Shown: positions 1-8,781, counted from the first letter of the stretch. The stretch: 64,000 nt of DNA from Lacipirellula parvula (GCF_009177095.1 NZ_AP021861.1:5562501-5626500), one strand, 5' to 3'. Notes: a model not told the origin generated them from the sequence alone. Made by a program: numbers and translations.

Positions 1-109
1 CGACGCCGCTCACGTTGTTGTCATACGACCAGCTGTTGGTCTCGGCGAACGCCGGGCTCGCGCCGAGCGCCAGGACAGCCAGTCCGACTCTCCATGTCCT
101 AACTTTCAC
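1..109 (-). CDS. Secreted protein, N-terminal fragment (runs off window)
   Basis: Only the first 36 codons are in the window. They read from a GTG start at 109 and form a classic Sec signal peptide: Lys/Arg near the start, a hydrophobic core VGLAVLALGA and a likely signal peptidase site after SPAFA. A strong AAGGAG ribosome site lies 7 nt before the GTG, which decides this start. The mature sequence begins ETNSWSYDNN; too little is visible to name the family. The long spacer upstream (110-593) is presumably its promoter and leader. Confidence 0.6.
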   Translation of the reverse strand, partial: MKVRTWRVGLAVLALGASPAFAETNSWSYDNNVSGV

Positions 110-593
110 CTGATAGCTCCTTCTACTGGCGCTTTGCAGACAACTCGGCTCCTAACCAAGTCGCGACGCAGCACTCTGTTAGCGGTGACGGCAGCTCCGA
201 CCGGAAGACCGGGATCCGCCTCGCGGGAATTTCCATCCGCCTTGCTCTCTTGTATCGACGGCGCCGAGAAGAGGCGGCGAGCCTGCTGGAGGCGTTTAGA
301 AGCGTTTTGCCGGCAGGAACGGCAGAAAGTGAGAAACCGTATCGGTTATACGGGTGGTCGCGGCAGCTGAAGGCGTTGCCAGCAACGGCAGCCGTCGAGA
401 GCGCCTCACGCACGATCTTTAATGGTCTCCGGCAGCGCGCCGTAAGAACCGGAACGACCCCGACAATCGGCAAAGTTTAACAACGCGCCGAACTTGGCGA
501 GCGACGTTGTGTACGGAGAAACTTATCCCCTAGTTCGGAGCGCCGCGGCCTTCCGCCGGCTGTTGGGCCTGGGACGAGATCAATCTCTCGCGG
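110..593. other. Gene-free spacer, no feature recognised
   Basis: About 480 bases between the secreted protein start and the stop of the next minus-strand gene. Short open frames exist on both strands, but they overlap each other, have poor amino-acid composition and lack ribosome sites. I saw no tRNA, riboswitch core or strong inverted repeat. It probably holds the promoter of the gene at 1-109. Confidence 0.5.
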
Positions 594-1310
594 CTAGTGG
601 GCGCCGTGCGCTGCGTCGACGGCCCAAGGATCGATGCGCCAAGGCTCGCCCTGAGTTTCGTAGAAGCTATTGCGGACGAGTTGGAGATGGACGTGGCGGT
701 GGCTGCCCGTCGCTGGATCTCCCATTACTGCTTCGACTCGGACAATGGTCCTGCCGGCATCACTCACCGGCTCTCCTGCGGCAGTAACCTTGATCAGCGG
801 ATTTTTGACTCCGGCGAAGTCTTTCACCAGCGAATCGGCTTGCAGCCGCTCTCGAATCATTCGTTCAAGCTCTTCGACCGGCGGCTGCTGGCCGCCTGGC
901 TCGCGATGCACCAGCGAACCAGCCGCATCGTTTGTCAGCAGTTCGCGCGCGGAGTCGACGTCGCCCGCAGTCATCATCTGCAGCCAGCGAAGCGAGGTCG
1001 CGCCCGCTTGATCTTTCAGCATCCGATCGCGGACGCCGCCGCGCACCAACGACGCCACGAGACAGACCGTCGCGACGGCAATGCCCAGTCGGGCGAGGCG
1101 CGCCCCGGAAAGCACTCCGTCCGAGCGCGAGATCTTGCCGAGAGCGATCAGCGCGACGCCGACGGCGGCAATCGGCACGAGATAAAACAGCGGCCCGATG
1201 AACGCCAACAGCGACGCAACGCCCAGCAGGAAGGCGATCACCGCCAACGGGGCGAGTTGGCTGTACTTCTCTTCGTCGACGGGATTGAGGGCGGGTTTCA
1301 CGTTGAGCAT
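594..1310 (-). CDS. Membrane-anchored hypothetical protein
   Basis: 238 residues. Hydrophobic helices lie at about residues 18-40, 42-60 and 75-95, followed by a soluble C-terminal domain of about 135 residues (from LRWLQMMTAGDVDSA onward). The N-terminal part resembles the DUF4190-type two-helix module; the C-terminal part looks like a small alpha+beta domain that I do not recognise. The start is the ATG at 1310 in front of MLNVKPALN; the longer open frame upstream reads as non-coding. It lies 68 nt downstream of a CvpA-like gene on the same strand and may share its transcript. Function unknown. Confidence 0.65.
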   Translation of the reverse strand: MLNVKPALNPVDEEKYSQLAPLAVIAFLLGVASLLAFIGPLFYLVPIAAVGVALIALGKISRSDGVLSGARLARLGIAVATVCLVASLVRGGVRDRMLKDQAGATSLRWLQMMTAGDVDSARELLTNDAAGSLVHREPGGQQPPVEELERMIRERLQADSLVKDFAGVKNPLIKVTAAGEPVSDAGRTIVRVEAVMGDPATGSHRHVHLQLVRNSFYETQGEPWRIDPWAVDAAHGAH

Positions 1311-1378
1311 CCTGCGGGATAGATACGCATGATTGCGACAAGCAAGCGACGCGGAGGACGTCGGTCGGAGGCTAGTCG

Positions 1379-1897
1379 TTATCGTTGAGTAATGCGATTT
1401 GAAACATCCTGGCCATAGAATGCGATAATCGTCGAGGTCATCGGCCCGGCGAACGATTGAATCGTTTGATTCTGCCAAGGCGCCGCCTCCGCAGTTTTCC
1501 AAACTCCGGAAGCAAACGGCACGTAAAGCATCATCGCACTGAAACTCGTCAGCATCAGCGAGACGACCAACCCGACGAGAATGCCGCCGGCGACGTCGAG
1601 CGGCTTGACGAACTTCATCCGCACGCGCGAGATGCGATCGGTGGCGATCCGCAGAATCATCACGGCGAAGAAGAAGATGCCCCAGATCGAGCTAAACTTG
1701 AACGCCCATTCGTTCTCGGCGGACGGCTGAGCCTGGGCAATGACATAGCTCGCGAGAGCCAATCCGCCTGGCACGGCGATCACGCCCGCCAACATCACGC
1801 AGAAAAGCGTGATCGCGTTGCTCCACAATCCTTCGTTCACGGTCATCGCGAACCCGGCGAAGAAAATCGCGAACATTAAAACTGCTAAGTATGGCAT
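1379..1897 (-). CDS. CvpA-like membrane protein
   Basis: 172 residues with four or five hydrophobic segments (about 1-18, 28-50, 66-86, 101-125). The pattern of short helices, with a conserved-looking DVAGGILVGLVVSLMLTSFSAMMLY stretch (given here only as a landmark near residue 100), is like the CvpA/colicin V production family, which often runs about 160-190 residues. The family's role is poorly defined (envelope-associated). A downstream membrane protein follows on the same strand. Assignment is by overall topology, so moderate only. Confidence 0.55.
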   Translation of the reverse strand: MPYLAVLMFAIFFAGFAMTVNEGLWSNAITLFCVMLAGVIAVPGGLALASYVIAQAQPSAENEWAFKFSSIWGIFFFAVMILRIATDRISRVRMKFVKPLDVAGGILVGLVVSLMLTSFSAMMLYVPFASGVWKTAEAAPWQNQTIQSFAGPMTSTIIAFYGQDVSNRITQR

Positions 1898-1957
1898 GGC
1901 AAAAACTTTTCTGGAATTGAACGCCGATGAGTCGGCGCGATTTACTCGTTGCTCTCT

Positions 1958-2037
1958 GTCAGTAGTCCGTTGTCAGTCGTCAGTTGCTCTCAGTGGAAAA
2001 GTCTTTCGCAACTGACCACGGACTACTGACAACTGAC
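1958..2037. repeat. GTCAGT-family inverted repeat
   Basis: The left arm reads GTCAGTAGTCCGTTGTCAGT and the right arm is its approximate reverse complement (GACTACTGACAACTGAC), about 80 bp in total. Related elements occur at 12849-12953 and 48673-48761. It sits just past the stop of the pseudo-ATPase gene and could also act as a 3-prime hairpin. Confidence 0.7.
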
Positions 2038-2044
2038 GCGTTTA

Positions 2045-3838
2045 CTACTTCAACACTCGCATCAACTCCGGCAGCGACGTGACGCCCTTGGCGACTAGCA
2101 AAATGCCTTCTTCTTGCAACGATCGCTGACCGTCCGCGCGGGCCGCCTTTTTGAGCAGATCGACGCTCGGTTGCTTAGCGAGAATTTCTCGCATCTGGTC
2201 GTTGATCTCGAGGAGTTCGAAAATCCCCGTGCGTCCGACGTAACCAATGCCCTGGCAAGTTTGGCACGGCTTCTCGATCTCTTCGCCCTTCGGCGGACGG
2301 TACAGTTGCTGCACCTTGCCGGGAGGAATGCCGAGTTTCTTGAGCACGTCCGGCGGCGGGGTGTAGCCGACTTTACAGTCGGGACAAAGCTTGCGAATGA
2401 GCCGCTGATAGAGCACGCCAGTAATTGCGGAAGCGAACAACGGCTGCGGCAACTTCATTTGCAGCAGGCGGAGCAACGCCTCGGCCGCCTCGCGCGCCGG
2501 CATCGAGGTGATGATCAGGCGATCGTCCTTCACCTCGTTCATCAGCATCGTGCCGCTCTCGGCGTCGACGAGATCGCGGCAGACGTAAACGTTCGGGTAA
2601 AGGCGGATTAACTTCGGGATAATCGTCGCCGGCGTTTCGCCCTGACTTGCGTCATAGGTGTGCGGGGCGATGTTGTTAATTTCGATCTCGCGATGGCTAA
2701 CTTCTTCAATCGCGAAGAAGTCTCGCATTAGTCGGTCGGTTTCTTCGAGCGAGGCGTTGGTCATCGTCGTCAGACCGCCGCCAGGCATCGCAGAGAAAAC
2801 GACCATTCCTTTGTCGCGAGCCATCATCTCGCCCCACTTCTCCTTGAGCGCTTCGCGGAGACCGAGGCTGTCGTAGGTGTGGGGCTTCACCTTCTCGTTG
2901 ACCCGACTGACGATGACGCGCTCGCCGCCGGCGTGCCCTTGCGTCGTGATCGGCAGCAGGTGCTTCTTGTTCTCGTACTTGGCGCCAAAGCGACCGACTT
3001 GCTTCTTCTTGCGATCCTTCGGATCGAGATTCGCCAGCGTCTTCATCACGGCAAGCATCACGTCGCCCGATTCGCGATCGCGGGCTTCGCCCGGATGCCA
3101 CGCGCCGTCGATCTCGTGCCGCACGGCGACGCCTTGGGCGCCGTACTCCAGCATCACGCGATCGGTGCGGCGGTTGAGCATCTCGACGATCAGGTCTTTT
3201 ACCAACAGGTAGCCGGGCGACTGCCGGGCGATCAACAGGTTGGCGTTGTCCTCATTGGTTCCTGCAGCGCCCATGGCGATCAAGTCGACCGCGGCGCCCT
3301 TCTGGTAGTCGGCTTGCTGCTCGCTGCTCATCTTGATGCCGACTTTGCCGAGGATCACGGCAAAGAAATGGCGCCACCAACCGCCGGTAAGCACGGTTTG
3401 ATGCGGCTCGACGTTCTTGTTGTGAATGAGCGCGTAGGGCAGGAACGTCGCGAGAATGACGATCGCCAACACCAGCGGCCTTACCCAACCCATGCCAGGC
3501 AGCGGCACGAACATGAGCGCCAGCCCGACGATTAGAAACGGGAAGAAGACGATCGGATTCCACTTCTGGTAACCGATGTTGAAAATCTGCGAGTCGCGAT
3601 TCACCCAATCGCCGAGCGCCGCGAAAATCATCAGCATGATCGCGATAAACGCGGGGCCGATAAGCATCAGAATCAAATCGACTGTCGGCAGCGCGGGGAG
3701 CGCCGGAGCGACGGGCGTGGCTAGCGCAGCCGCAGCCCCCCCCTCGGCAGGCACGGCTTCTTGAGCCAACGCCGGCGACGCGCAACAAAGCGCCGCGAGC
3801 AGGCCCGCAAATAGTCCAACAAGCAACAACTGCCGCAT
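2045..3838 (-). CDS. GspE/PilB-like protein with degenerate ATPase motifs and membrane anchor
   Basis: 597 residues. A signal peptide (1-25, ending ALA-QE) and three hydrophobic segments (about 54-75, 95-112, 119-138) precede a cytosolic-looking region that aligns by eye with the secretion ATPase fold. There is an N2-like domain at about 200-310, then the C-terminal ATPase domain. The Walker A position reads MPGGGLTTMT (351-360), lacking the Lys of GSGKTT. The Walker B/Asp-box position reads VYVCRDLVDAESG (417-429) with Arg for the catalytic Glu. The His box reads TSMPA without His. The four zinc Cys remain (C485, C488, C525, C528). The ATG overlaps the TGA of the PilT-like gene upstream. It is most likely a non-hydrolysing partner or scaffold; that role is inferred. 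Confidence 0.85.
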   Translation of the reverse strand: MRQLLLVGLFAGLLAALCCASPALAQEAVPAEGGAAAALATPVAPALPALPTVDLILMLIGPAFIAIMLMIFAALGDWVNRDSQIFNIGYQKWNPIVFFPFLIVGLALMFVPLPGMGWVRPLVLAIVILATFLPYALIHNKNVEPHQTVLTGGWWRHFFAVILGKVGIKMSSEQQADYQKGAAVDLIAMGAAGTNEDNANLLIARQSPGYLLVKDLIVEMLNRRTDRVMLEYGAQGVAVRHEIDGAWHPGEARDRESGDVMLAVMKTLANLDPKDRKKKQVGRFGAKYENKKHLLPITTQGHAGGERVIVSRVNEKVKPHTYDSLGLREALKEKWGEMMARDKGMVVFSAMPGGGLTTMTNASLEETDRLMRDFFAIEEVSHREIEINNIAPHTYDASQGETPATIIPKLIRLYPNVYVCRDLVDAESGTMLMNEVKDDRLIITSMPAREAAEALLRLLQMKLPQPLFASAITGVLYQRLIRKLCPDCKVGYTPPPDVLKKLGIPPGKVQQLYRPPKGEEIEKPCQTCQGIGYVGRTGIFELLEINDQMREILAKQPSVDLLKKAARADGQRSLQEEGILLVAKGVTSLPELMRVLK

Positions 3839-4989
3839 CAGAGAATTCCAGGTTGTTTAACTTCGATGCCTTTGAGCGCCATCTTCAGCGCTTCGCGGTT
3901 CGGCGCCACTTCCATGGCCACTTCACGGTCGATCAACCCATCGTCGACCAGCTTCTTCAGGCTCTGCGTAAAATCCTGCATGCCGTCTTCCGAGCCAATG
4001 CGAATCGCATCGCCCAGCTTGTGATCTTCTTCTTCGAGGATTAGCTTCCGCACCGTCGGCGTGAACTTCATGATCTCGACCGTCGGTACGCGGCCGACGC
4101 CCGGCTTGATGCTCTTCAGCAGCTTCTGGGCGATGATGCCCTTCATGTTCATCGCGATGGCGCTGCGCAGGGCGTTGTGCATACCCTGCGGGAACAAGTC
4201 GAGAATACGACCGATCGTCGACGGAGCGCTCGAGGCGTGGATCGTTCCGAACACCAAGTGACCGGTTTCCGCCGCATGGATGGCGGTCATGAACGTTTCC
4301 TGGTCACGCATTTCGCCCACGAGCATGACGTCGGGATCTTCGCGGACCGCGTGCTTCATGCCGATTTCGAAGTCGATGACGTCGAGACCGATCTCGCGCT
4401 GGTTGATGATGCACTTCTCTTCGGTGAAGACGAATTCGATTGGATCTTCGAGCGTGAGGATGTGCTTGCGATAGCGACGGTTGATCCAGTTGAGCATCGA
4501 CGCGATCGTCGTCGATTTCCCCGAACCGGTGACGCCAGCCAGCAGCACCATCCCTTGGTCGTAACCGCAGAGGTCGACGATCGAGTGAGGCAGGTAGAGC
4601 CCTTCGAAGTCTGGCACGAAGCTGTTGACGCGCCGCGCGACCAACCCGATGTGCCCGAGCTGCTGCAGCAAATTGACGCGGAACCGCCAGTTGGTCCCGT
4701 CGACGTCGAGCATGTGCGCGAAGTCGGCCCCGCCGTCGTGGTCGAAGATTTTCCGATTCCGCTCGTTCATCATCGGAAAGCAGAGACGTACCATCTCTTC
4801 GTCGTCGATCGGGCCGCGGTTCATCGGCTGGATCGTGCCGTTGACGCGGACCATCGGCGGCTTGCCGACCTTCAAGTGGAGATCGCTCGCCTTGAGCTTC
4901 ACGCAAGCGCGGAAGAGCTTGTTGATTTCGAGCTCTTGGTGGACGGCGACGAAACTGTCGAAATCCGATTGCTTGATCGAAGTGGCCAT
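3838..4989 (-). CDS. PilT/PilU-like twitching ATPase
   Basis: 383 residues with all motifs of the PilT family. Walker A is GVTGSGKST (152-160), the Asp box LTLEDPIEF (178-186), Walker B DPDVMLVGEMRD (218-229) and the His box ETGHLVFGTIHA (241-252). PilT ATPases form cytoplasmic hexamers that power pilus retraction; the N-terminal ASDLHLKVG stretch is typical. The ATG at 4989 is preferred over an upstream in-frame TTG because GAGGGA lies about 7 nt before it. The stop overlaps the start of the next gene (TGATG), so the two are probably translated as a pair. No pilus assembly genes are nearby. Confidence 0.9.
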   Translation of the reverse strand: MATSIKQSDFDSFVAVHQELEINKLFRACVKLKASDLHLKVGKPPMVRVNGTIQPMNRGPIDDEEMVRLCFPMMNERNRKIFDHDGGADFAHMLDVDGTNWRFRVNLLQQLGHIGLVARRVNSFVPDFEGLYLPHSIVDLCGYDQGMVLLAGVTGSGKSTTIASMLNWINRRYRKHILTLEDPIEFVFTEEKCIINQREIGLDVIDFEIGMKHAVREDPDVMLVGEMRDQETFMTAIHAAETGHLVFGTIHASSAPSTIGRILDLFPQGMHNALRSAIAMNMKGIIAQKLLKSIKPGVGRVPTVEIMKFTPTVRKLILEEEDHKLGDAIRIGSEDGMQDFTQSLKKLVDDGLIDREVAMEVAPNREALKMALKGIEVKQPGIL

Positions 4990-5078
4990 GACGCGTCCCT
5001 CTGTTTCCGCCAATCCTGCGCGAGCGAGCGGAGCGACCGCTCGCGGGCGTTGAATGATTCTCTGTTCTACTGCGTTCG

Positions 5079-5852
5079 CTAGCTCGCAAGCCGAACCGGC
5101 ACGCCGCGCTGGGCCATGATCCGCTTCGTCTCTTGGATGGTGTATTCGCCGAAATGAAAAATGCTCGCCGCCAGCGCCGCATCGGCCTTGCCGATCGTCA
5201 CGGCGTCGGCCAGATGCTCCGGCCGCCCTGCCCCGCCGCTGGCGACAACCGGAATCGACACCGCCGCGCTCACCGCGGCGGTGATTTCTAAGTCGTACCC
5301 ATCCTTGGTGCCGTCGGCGTCCATGCTGGTCAGCACGATCTCGCCGGCGCCTAGCTCCTCGACCTGCTTGGCCCAGGCGACTGCCTCAAGCCCCGCGCTA
5401 ATCCGGCCGCCGTTGATGTGGACTTCCCACACCTCGCGGCCATCGCGCTGGACGCGCTTGGGGTCGATGTTCACCACAATGCACTGGCTGCCAAACCGCA
5501 GGGCCGCAGCCCGCACGAACTCGGGGTCGCGCACCGCGGCGGAATTGATCGACACCTTGTCGCAACCAGCTAGCAAGAGCGCCCGAATGTCCTCGACCGT
5601 GCGGATGCCGCCGCCGACCGTGAGCGGCATGAAAATCTGCTCGGCAGTTCGGCGAACCACGTCGAGCATGATGTCTCGCCCTTCGTGGCTGGCCGTGATG
5701 TCGAGGAACACGAGTTCATCGGCGCCTTCTTGCTCGTAGCGAGCCGCCACCGAGACAGGATCGCCGGCGTCGCGGAGGTTCAGGAAATTGGTTCCCTTCA
5801 CCACGCGACCACGGTCGACGTCGAGGCACGGAATGACGCGTTTGGCGAGCAT
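5079..5852 (-). CDS. hisF: Imidazole glycerol phosphate synthase cyclase subunit HisF
   Basis: 257 residues, the usual length. A TIM barrel that uses ammonia from HisH to convert PRFAR into imidazole glycerol phosphate and AICAR in histidine synthesis. The catalytic Asp at the N-terminus ([16 protein letters not shown]) and the second Asp (IVVNIDPKR, about residue 131) are present, as is the phosphate-binding VVASGGAG motif near residue 202. No hisH or other his gene is adjacent, so the pathway is dispersed, as is common in planctomycetes. The start is the ATG at 5852; no strong ribosome site is visible. Confidence 0.97.
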   Translation of the reverse strand: MLAKRVIPCLDVDRGRVVKGTNFLNLRDAGDPVSVAARYEQEGADELVFLDITASHEGRDIMLDVVRRTAEQIFMPLTVGGGIRTVEDIRALLLAGCDKVSINSAAVRDPEFVRAAALRFGSQCIVVNIDPKRVQRDGREVWEVHINGGRISAGLEAVAWAKQVEELGAGEIVLTSMDADGTKDGYDLEITAAVSAAVSIPVVASGGAGRPEHLADAVTIGKADAALAASIFHFGEYTIQETKRIMAQRGVPVRLAS

Positions 5853-6003
5853 GAATGGCGGGGCCGGCGAGGATGCGGCAGGCAGGGGCGAAAATGCCCG
5901 AAGTTCCCTGAATCCCTTAGCTTAAGTGGGCTACCAGGGGTGGTCAACCAGACGCCGGGGCCGGGGAGCTGGGCCTCTCCGGCGGGCAGGATGACCGCGG
6001 CAT

Positions 6004-6018
6004 GTGGTATAATACCAC
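6004..6018 (+). promoter_or_regulatory. Palindromic operator over extended -10 box (TA operon)
   Basis: GTGGTAT-A-ATACCAC is a perfect 7-bp inverted repeat. Inside it lies TATAAT (6008-6013), preceded by TGG, giving an extended -10 (TGnTATAAT). Six bases later comes the ATG at 6020, so the predicted first transcribed base is the A of the start codon. There is no Shine-Dalgarno sequence. This is a good candidate for autorepression by the antitoxin. Confidence 0.75.
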
Positions 6019-6019
6019 C

Positions 6020-6283
6020 ATGAGCAGCCCCCTCGCCCTAACCCCTGAAATGCAGCAGGCCCTTTCCGTGAGCGGCGGGCTGCCGGTCGAGCTCACTGAC
6101 CCCGCGACGCAGAAGGTCTATCTGCTGGTCGAGAAAGACAACCAGGCGGCTGCATATGGCGAGTATGTTGAGCGCGCACTCGAAGAAGGGCTCGCCGACT
6201 TTGATGCTGGACGATTCGAGCCCTGGGACATTGAAAAGACGATCGCGAAAGCCCGCGAGTCTCTCAATTCGAAGCATCAATGA
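6020..6283 (+). CDS. Putative antitoxin of a ParDE/RelBE-type pair
   Basis: 87 residues from the ATG at 6020, which follows the palindrome directly. The protein is small and acidic; the N-terminal half has LTDPATQKVYLLVEKD and the C-terminal half is helical and charged (YGEYVERALEEGLADFDAGRFEPWDIEKTIAKARESL), as expected for a toxin-wrapping tail. It overlaps the toxin gene by 4 nt (ATGA). The family is assigned mainly from the partner and layout; the DNA-binding part is not a clear ribbon-helix-helix. It is probably translated from a leaderless mRNA. Confidence 0.75.
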   Translation: MSSPLALTPEMQQALSVSGGLPVELTDPATQKVYLLVEKDNQAAAYGEYVERALEEGLADFDAGRFEPWDIEKTIAKARESLNSKHQ

Positions 6284-6573
6284 ATCGACTTGCAGTCTAC
6301 CGCTCATCTGCTGCCGACCAGGATCTTGTCGAGATCTGGGTCTATGTCGCTAGAAGCAGCACGAAAGCGGCAGACCAGATCCTGCGACAAATCGATGCGA
6401 GGATCGAAGGGCTTCGGTCCCAACCGGAAATAGGCGAACGAGTCGAAGCTTCACGCGCGGGACTGCGACGAATCATCGAGGGTCACTACCTCATCTTCTA
6501 CCAACTCGTCGACGATGGCATTCGGATTGTTCGAATCCTTCACAGTGCAAGACGCTGGGAAGAGTTGCTCTAA
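6280..6573 (+). CDS. ParE/RelE-superfamily toxin
   Basis: 97 residues. Has the family pattern: a YRSSAADQDLVEIWVYVA start (first strand and helix), the middle helix with IDARIEGLRSQPEIGERV, the RRIIEGHYLIFYQLVDDGIRIVRILHSARRW core and a short tail. ParE-type members poison gyrase and RelE-type members cleave mRNA; the long first helix and the GLR...YLIFY pattern favour ParE, but this is not certain. The start codon overlaps the antitoxin stop (ATGA), so synthesis is coupled to the antitoxin. Confidence 0.88.
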   Translation: MNRLAVYRSSAADQDLVEIWVYVARSSTKAADQILRQIDARIEGLRSQPEIGERVEASRAGLRRIIEGHYLIFYQLVDDGIRIVRILHSARRWEELL

Positions 6574-6594
6574 CATCTCCGCCGCCAGCTCACG

Positions 6595-7767
6595 CTAGTT
6601 CGCAGCAGCAGTTGTCGCTCCCGCCAGTTTCCCCGCCCCTTGCGGTCGCGGCTCCCCTTCACGAGGCCCGAACACCTTCTCGCGGTACAACACCAACCCA
6701 TGCACCGCGTGGTACAGGCCGCCGCACTCGAGGTCGAGGTGCTTCGTCCGGTCGAGCAGGTTGCACATGTAGACAACCGCCTTCTGCACCCACGGCTCTT
6801 CGAGTTGCTTCTTCGACAGGGCGAACGTCAAGAACTCGAGCGTGTGCCCCGTCGCGGCGAGGTGCTCGTCGAGGTTGTTTGAGTTCGCTGAGCGGAATAG
6901 GAACGCAATCGAAAACGCCCCCGTCGGCAACTGTAGTTCGCGGGCCGCGGCAACTGCCCAATCGATCCGCTGCTGCGCGGCCAGCCAGCCCCCCTTCAGT
7001 TCGACGCCAGGGTGGGCCGCTTTGTAGTTGTTGAGCGCAATCGACAGCCCAATGAGCCGGTGCATGCCGCCGCACGCGCTGTTGGCGATTTCGTCCTGGG
7101 CCATCTCCTCATCGCCGTACTGGGCGCCCGCCTCCATCGCGACAAGCCGTTCCAGCGACCACTCTTGCTTGTCGGTGCCGACCCACGTCTGGTCCATCGG
7201 ATCGAGATGCTTCGACAGCACGATGATCGTCCAACTGCTTTCCTTGCCTTCGAAGCAGTCGTACTTCGTCCGGTCGATCAAATCTTGAACAGAGTATTCC
7301 TTACCGGCGACGATGATCGGCCGCGTCGCCGGGACGTTCCACTGCGATAGGATCGCCATCCACTGGTCGTCGTGCCCTTGGCCGTACTTGCCCGCCTCGA
7401 TCTCCGCCCGCAGTCCTTGCGGCGTCGCATTGATCGTCCACCCCTTCATCGGCTTGCCGTCAAAGACCCAGTCGACGGCGTTCACTTTTTGGCCAGCGGA
7501 GAGGATCTCGAAGTTCTCGCCGAACGCCAGCACGCCGTGCAGCAACTGCCAGGCGGCGTGGTCTTCGAGCGACATCTCGCGGCCATGCTGCGTGAAGTCG
7601 AGCGTGCGGTCGATCAACTCCCGCAGCCCCTCCTCCTTCGGCACTTCGACGCTGCGCGGGGTCTCGTTGCTGGCGGTTTGGAGTTCAGCCAGCGGTTCGT
7701 CGGTTCCGTGCGAACCGCACCCCAAGACGAACGCGACGGCGGCGAATAACAGGAAGGGACGCATCAT
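6595..7767 (-). CDS. Planctomycete-type lipoprotein of unknown function
   Basis: About 390 residues. An N-terminal lipoprotein signal is clear: MRPFLLFAAVAFVLGC with Cys about residue 17, followed by GSHG. The remainder is soluble and helical, with conserved-looking stretches (GREMSLEDHAAWQLLHGVLAF, ACGGMHRLIGLSIAL, CNLLDRTKHLDLECGGLYHAVHGL). His/Cys-rich helices and repeated LLHG/HRL motifs suggest an alpha-toroid-like fold, which is only a guess. Two adjacent ATG codons at 7767 and 7764 are possible starts; a longer upstream frame would bury the signal peptide. No operon partner is apparent. Confidence 0.75.
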   Translation of the reverse strand: MMRPFLLFAAVAFVLGCGSHGTDEPLAELQTASNETPRSVEVPKEEGLRELIDRTLDFTQHGREMSLEDHAAWQLLHGVLAFGENFEILSAGQKVNAVDWVFDGKPMKGWTINATPQGLRAEIEAGKYGQGHDDQWMAILSQWNVPATRPIIVAGKEYSVQDLIDRTKYDCFEGKESSWTIIVLSKHLDPMDQTWVGTDKQEWSLERLVAMEAGAQYGDEEMAQDEIANSACGGMHRLIGLSIALNNYKAAHPGVELKGGWLAAQQRIDWAVAAARELQLPTGAFSIAFLFRSANSNNLDEHLAATGHTLEFLTFALSKKQLEEPWVQKAVVYMCNLLDRTKHLDLECGGLYHAVHGLVLYREKVFGPREGEPRPQGAGKLAGATTAAAN

Positions 7768-7956
7768 GGCATTCACGCAGGCTAAAAAATCGGCTCCCAC
7801 ACGTCGGGCGCCAAATGTGCGTTGCTGTCGTCCCAGTCGCTTGAACTGCCAAAGTGGCCGTTACGTAATAGACGACAGTAAACCCCACAGTCTACCCGGA
7901 ATGCCCGGCATTGCACGCCCGGCAGCCGCGGAGACGCAAGATCTAGGCACGTCAGG

Positions 7957-8670
7957 ATGATTTTTTCGCTTCACGGTTACATGACCTACATGCTCTGGAT
8001 GGCCCCAGCGCTGCTGCTGGCGATGTGGGCTCAGTGGAAGGTTCGCGGCACCTACGCCGCCGCCTCCCAGGTTCCGGCCCGCCTGAGCGGCGCCGCGGCC
8101 GCCCGCCATATTCTCGATTCCGCCGGCCTGCAGAACGTCTCGATCGAACCCATCGCCGGCGAAATGACCGACCACTACGACCCCAGCGCCAAGGTCTTGC
8201 GGCTTAGCGAAGGAGTCTACGGCAGTCGCTCGGCCGCCGCCGTCGGCATCGCCGCCCACGAAGCGGGCCACGCGCTGCAAGATGCGAAGCAGTACGCCCC
8301 GCTGGTGATTCGCAACCTCGCCGTGCCAGCCGCGAACTTTGGCAGCGGCATCGGCATGCTGCTCCTGTTCATCGGTGCCGGCATGGCGATGAAAGGCATC
8401 GCCGCGGGCACGCCACTGATCTGGCTCGGCATCCTTGGCTTCGGCTGCGTCGCCGCGTTCCAACTGATCAACCTGCCAGTCGAATTCGACGCCAGCAATC
8501 GTGCGAAGCAGTTGCTCGTCTCGCACGGCATCGTCGGCAACCAAGAGATGGTCTACGTCAACGGCGTGCTGAACGCCGCGGCCTGGACGTACGTGGCGGC
8601 GACGCTGCAATCGGTGCTGACGGTGCTGTACTATGTGATGCAGTTCACTGGCGGGAATCGTAACGGGTAG
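7957..8670 (+). CDS. YugP-type membrane zinc metallopeptidase
   Basis: 237 residues. The zinc-binding helix AAHEAGHALQ gives the HEXXH motif at about residue 106-110. A hydrophobic N-terminus (YMLWMAPALLLAMWAQW) and two further membrane segments (about 128-150 and 153-172) flank it, and a final one lies near the C-terminus. LPVEFDASNRA probably supplies the third metal ligand, as in the YugP/DUF-type neutral zinc metallopeptidase family. Length and topology match the family. The substrate is unknown. The ATG at 7957 is used; the gene is convergent with the HD-domain gene downstream. Confidence 0.88.
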   Translation: MIFSLHGYMTYMLWMAPALLLAMWAQWKVRGTYAAASQVPARLSGAAAARHILDSAGLQNVSIEPIAGEMTDHYDPSAKVLRLSEGVYGSRSAAAVGIAAHEAGHALQDAKQYAPLVIRNLAVPAANFGSGIGMLLLFIGAGMAMKGIAAGTPLIWLGILGFGCVAAFQLINLPVEFDASNRAKQLLVSHGIVGNQEMVYVNGVLNAAAWTYVAATLQSVLTVLYYVMQFTGGNRNG

Positions 8671-8738
8671 GACGCCATTCCTCGCATCGAACCGCGACCG
8701 CCGGTCGCGGCTTTGTACCGTCACCGGTATTCCCTTAG

Positions 8739-8767
8739 CCCCCGGCTCTTCAAGCCGGGGGGTTTTT
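8739..8767 (+). terminator. Rho-independent terminator
   Basis: CCCCCGGCT - loop CTTCA - AGCCGGGGG (9-bp stem) followed by G and five T. It lies between convergent genes. A second hairpin, CCGCGACCG / CGGTCGCGG (8692-8710), precedes it. The same CTTCA-loop hairpin recurs at 17506-17530 with one compensatory base-pair change. Confidence 0.8.
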
Positions 8768-8781
8768 ACGTCCATCGCATC

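Noticed and set aside
594-1322. Long open frame on the plus strand opposite the gene at 594-1310.
   Set aside because: Composition rich in Arg/His/Gln, no ribosome site and no domain; the minus-strand frame has membrane helices and normal codon use.
7861-8775. 304-codon frame on the minus strand over the metallopeptidase gene.
   Set aside because: It is the antisense of a clear HEXXH metallopeptidase and contains only low-complexity His/Arg/Gln sequence.
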